5,134 nt of DNA from JBHHZJ01 sp046758005 (GTDB lineage: Bacteria; Pseudomonadota; Alphaproteobacteria; Kiloniellales; J153): positions 1-5,134 of the forward strand of contig JBHHZJ010000159.1 in NCBI GenBank assembly GCA_046758005.1. The letters are read 5' to 3'. The position numbers were made by a program, and so were the translations under genes. Positions 4,307 to 5,134 of the stretch are shown here, piece after piece. The notes under the pieces were generated by a model, which saw nothing but the letters and a program-made list of their open reading frames with translations, was not told where the DNA came from and did no database searches. How positions within the stretch are numbered: position 1 is the stretch's first letter; each line of letters starts with the position of its first letter.

Positions 4307-5115
4307 CCGTCGAGGAGCACGCCCGGCGCTATCCGCAGGTCTGGCGCCGTTTCACGCCGCGCGAGACGCTCGTGCGCTACGCCTGGTATCTGGGCGTCGT
4401 CGCCGTCGCGGTGGCTTCGTTCGGCAGCCTCGACATCACTTGGGTCTACCTGCTCGATGCGCACGTCCAGGCCGCCGACCTGCTGGTCCGCATGTACCCC
4501 CCGGACTGGAGCTACTTCGACGCGGTCGTCGACTCCCTGATCGAAACGATCCACATCGCCACCCTGGGCACGGCGGCGACCATATTGATCGCCTTTCCCG
4601 TGGCTTTCCTGGCGGCCCGGAACACCACCTTCAACGTCGTAACCTGGTTCATCGGCCGGTTCATCCTGGTCGCCTCGCGCTCGGTCAACACCGTGGTATG
4701 GGCCCTGTTCTTCGTGGCCATCTTCGGACCGGGGCCCGTGGCCGGGATCTGGGCCATCGCCGCGCGTTCCATCGGCTTCATGGGCAAGCTCGTCGCCGAG
4801 GCCATCGAGGAGATCGACGAGGGCACGGTGGAGGCCGTCGAGGCGACCGGCGCCTCCCGCCTCCAGGTCCTGTGGATCGGGGTGTTGCCCCAGGTGCTGC
4901 CGGTCATTTACGGCACCGTCGTATACCGCTGGGACATCAACATCCGCGAATCCACGGTGCTGGGTTTCGTCGGCGCCGGCGGCATCGGGATCCTGCTCTA
5001 CGCCTCGATCAACCAGTTCCTGTGGCAGGAGGTCTCGGCCATCCTTCTGGCCGTCTTCGGCGTGGTCGTGGTCAGCGAGTTCGTCTCGGCGACGCTCCGG
5101 CAGCGGATCACCTGA
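4303..5115 (+). CDS. phnE: Phosphonate-type ABC transporter permease, second copy
   Basis: This 270-residue inner-membrane permease is paralogous to the gene before it. It has an N-terminal membrane segment at about 26-41, hydrophobic segments at about 83-104, 112-124, 130-158, 217-235 and 243-262, and an EAA loop at about 177-200 (E-A-V-E-A-T-G-A-S then L-P-Q-V-L-P). The R-W-D-I-N-I-R-E-S-T-V-L-G-x-V-G-A-G-G-I-G segment (209-229) is a family hallmark. The chosen start is the ATG at 4303, which overlaps the phnE1 stop in ATGA. The frame is open far upstream, back to 3283, but that part only shadows phnC and phnE1. It should pair with PhnE1 and bind PhnC. TGA at 5113-5115 ends it. Only 19 G+C-rich bases follow in the window, so whether the operon continues cannot be seen. 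I call this copy phnE2. Confidence 0.93.
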   Translation: MTVEEHARRYPQVWRRFTPRETLVRYAWYLGVVAVAVASFGSLDITWVYLLDAHVQAADLLVRMYPPDWSYFDAVVDSLIETIHIATLGTAATILIAFPVAFLAARNTTFNVVTWFIGRFILVASRSVNTVVWALFFVAIFGPGPVAGIWAIAARSIGFMGKLVAEAIEEIDEGTVEAVEATGASRLQVLWIGVLPQVLPVIYGTVVYRWDINIRESTVLGFVGAGGIGILLYASINQFLWQEVSAILLAVFGVVVVSEFVSATLRQRIT

Positions 5116-5134
5116 TCCCCGGCCGGCGGGCGCC

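Noticed and set aside
5116..5134. G+C-rich end of the window as a terminator
   Set aside because: Only 19 bases follow phnE2. No complete stem and U-run can be seen before the sequence ends.

Overview
The window is a very G+C-rich stretch whose codons strongly favour G or C in the third position. It carries an exported binding protein and inner-membrane permeases, so the source is a Gram-negative bacterium. The overall style (protein types, Shine-Dalgarno sites, ATGA overlaps) suggests an alphaproteobacterium, possibly in or near the Rhodospirillales. That placement is inference only.

Layout. Two genes read leftward: a small exported protein of unknown function (1248 to 1003), then a Crp/Fnr-family transcription regulator (875 to 156, GTG start). 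A 331-base divergent intergenic region (1249-1579) holds candidate promoters, a weak CRP-like dyad, a G+C-rich leader hairpin and a duplicated Shine-Dalgarno element. To the right, four genes read rightward as one operon: phnD (periplasmic binding protein, 1580-2611), phnC (ATPase, 2673-3500), and two permeases, phnE1 (3497-4306) and phnE2 (4303-5115). The last three genes are joined by 4-base ATGA overlaps. phnD is separated from phnC by 61 bases that contain a 13-bp stem-loop. The window ends 19 bases after phnE2.

How it works together. The four rightward genes make a complete phosphonate/phosphite/phosphate-type ABC importer. PhnD captures the ligand in the periplasm, a PhnE1-PhnE2 heterodimer most likely forms the channel, and PhnC powers transport. 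No phosphonate-degrading enzyme (C-P lyase, phosphonatase, PtxD) is visible, so the substrate cannot be fixed from this window. The Crp-like regulator is an obvious candidate controller of the divergent operon, but this is unproven.

Novelty. The gene set is a recognisable transporter module, and I see no clearly undescribed system. Points worth a second look are the intercistronic hairpin, the duplicated ribosome-binding site, the structured leader, the Ca-site-like motif and poly-lysine tail of PhnD, the orphan small exported protein and the Crp-family partner. I found no tRNA, rRNA, CRISPR array, insertion sequence or attachment site.
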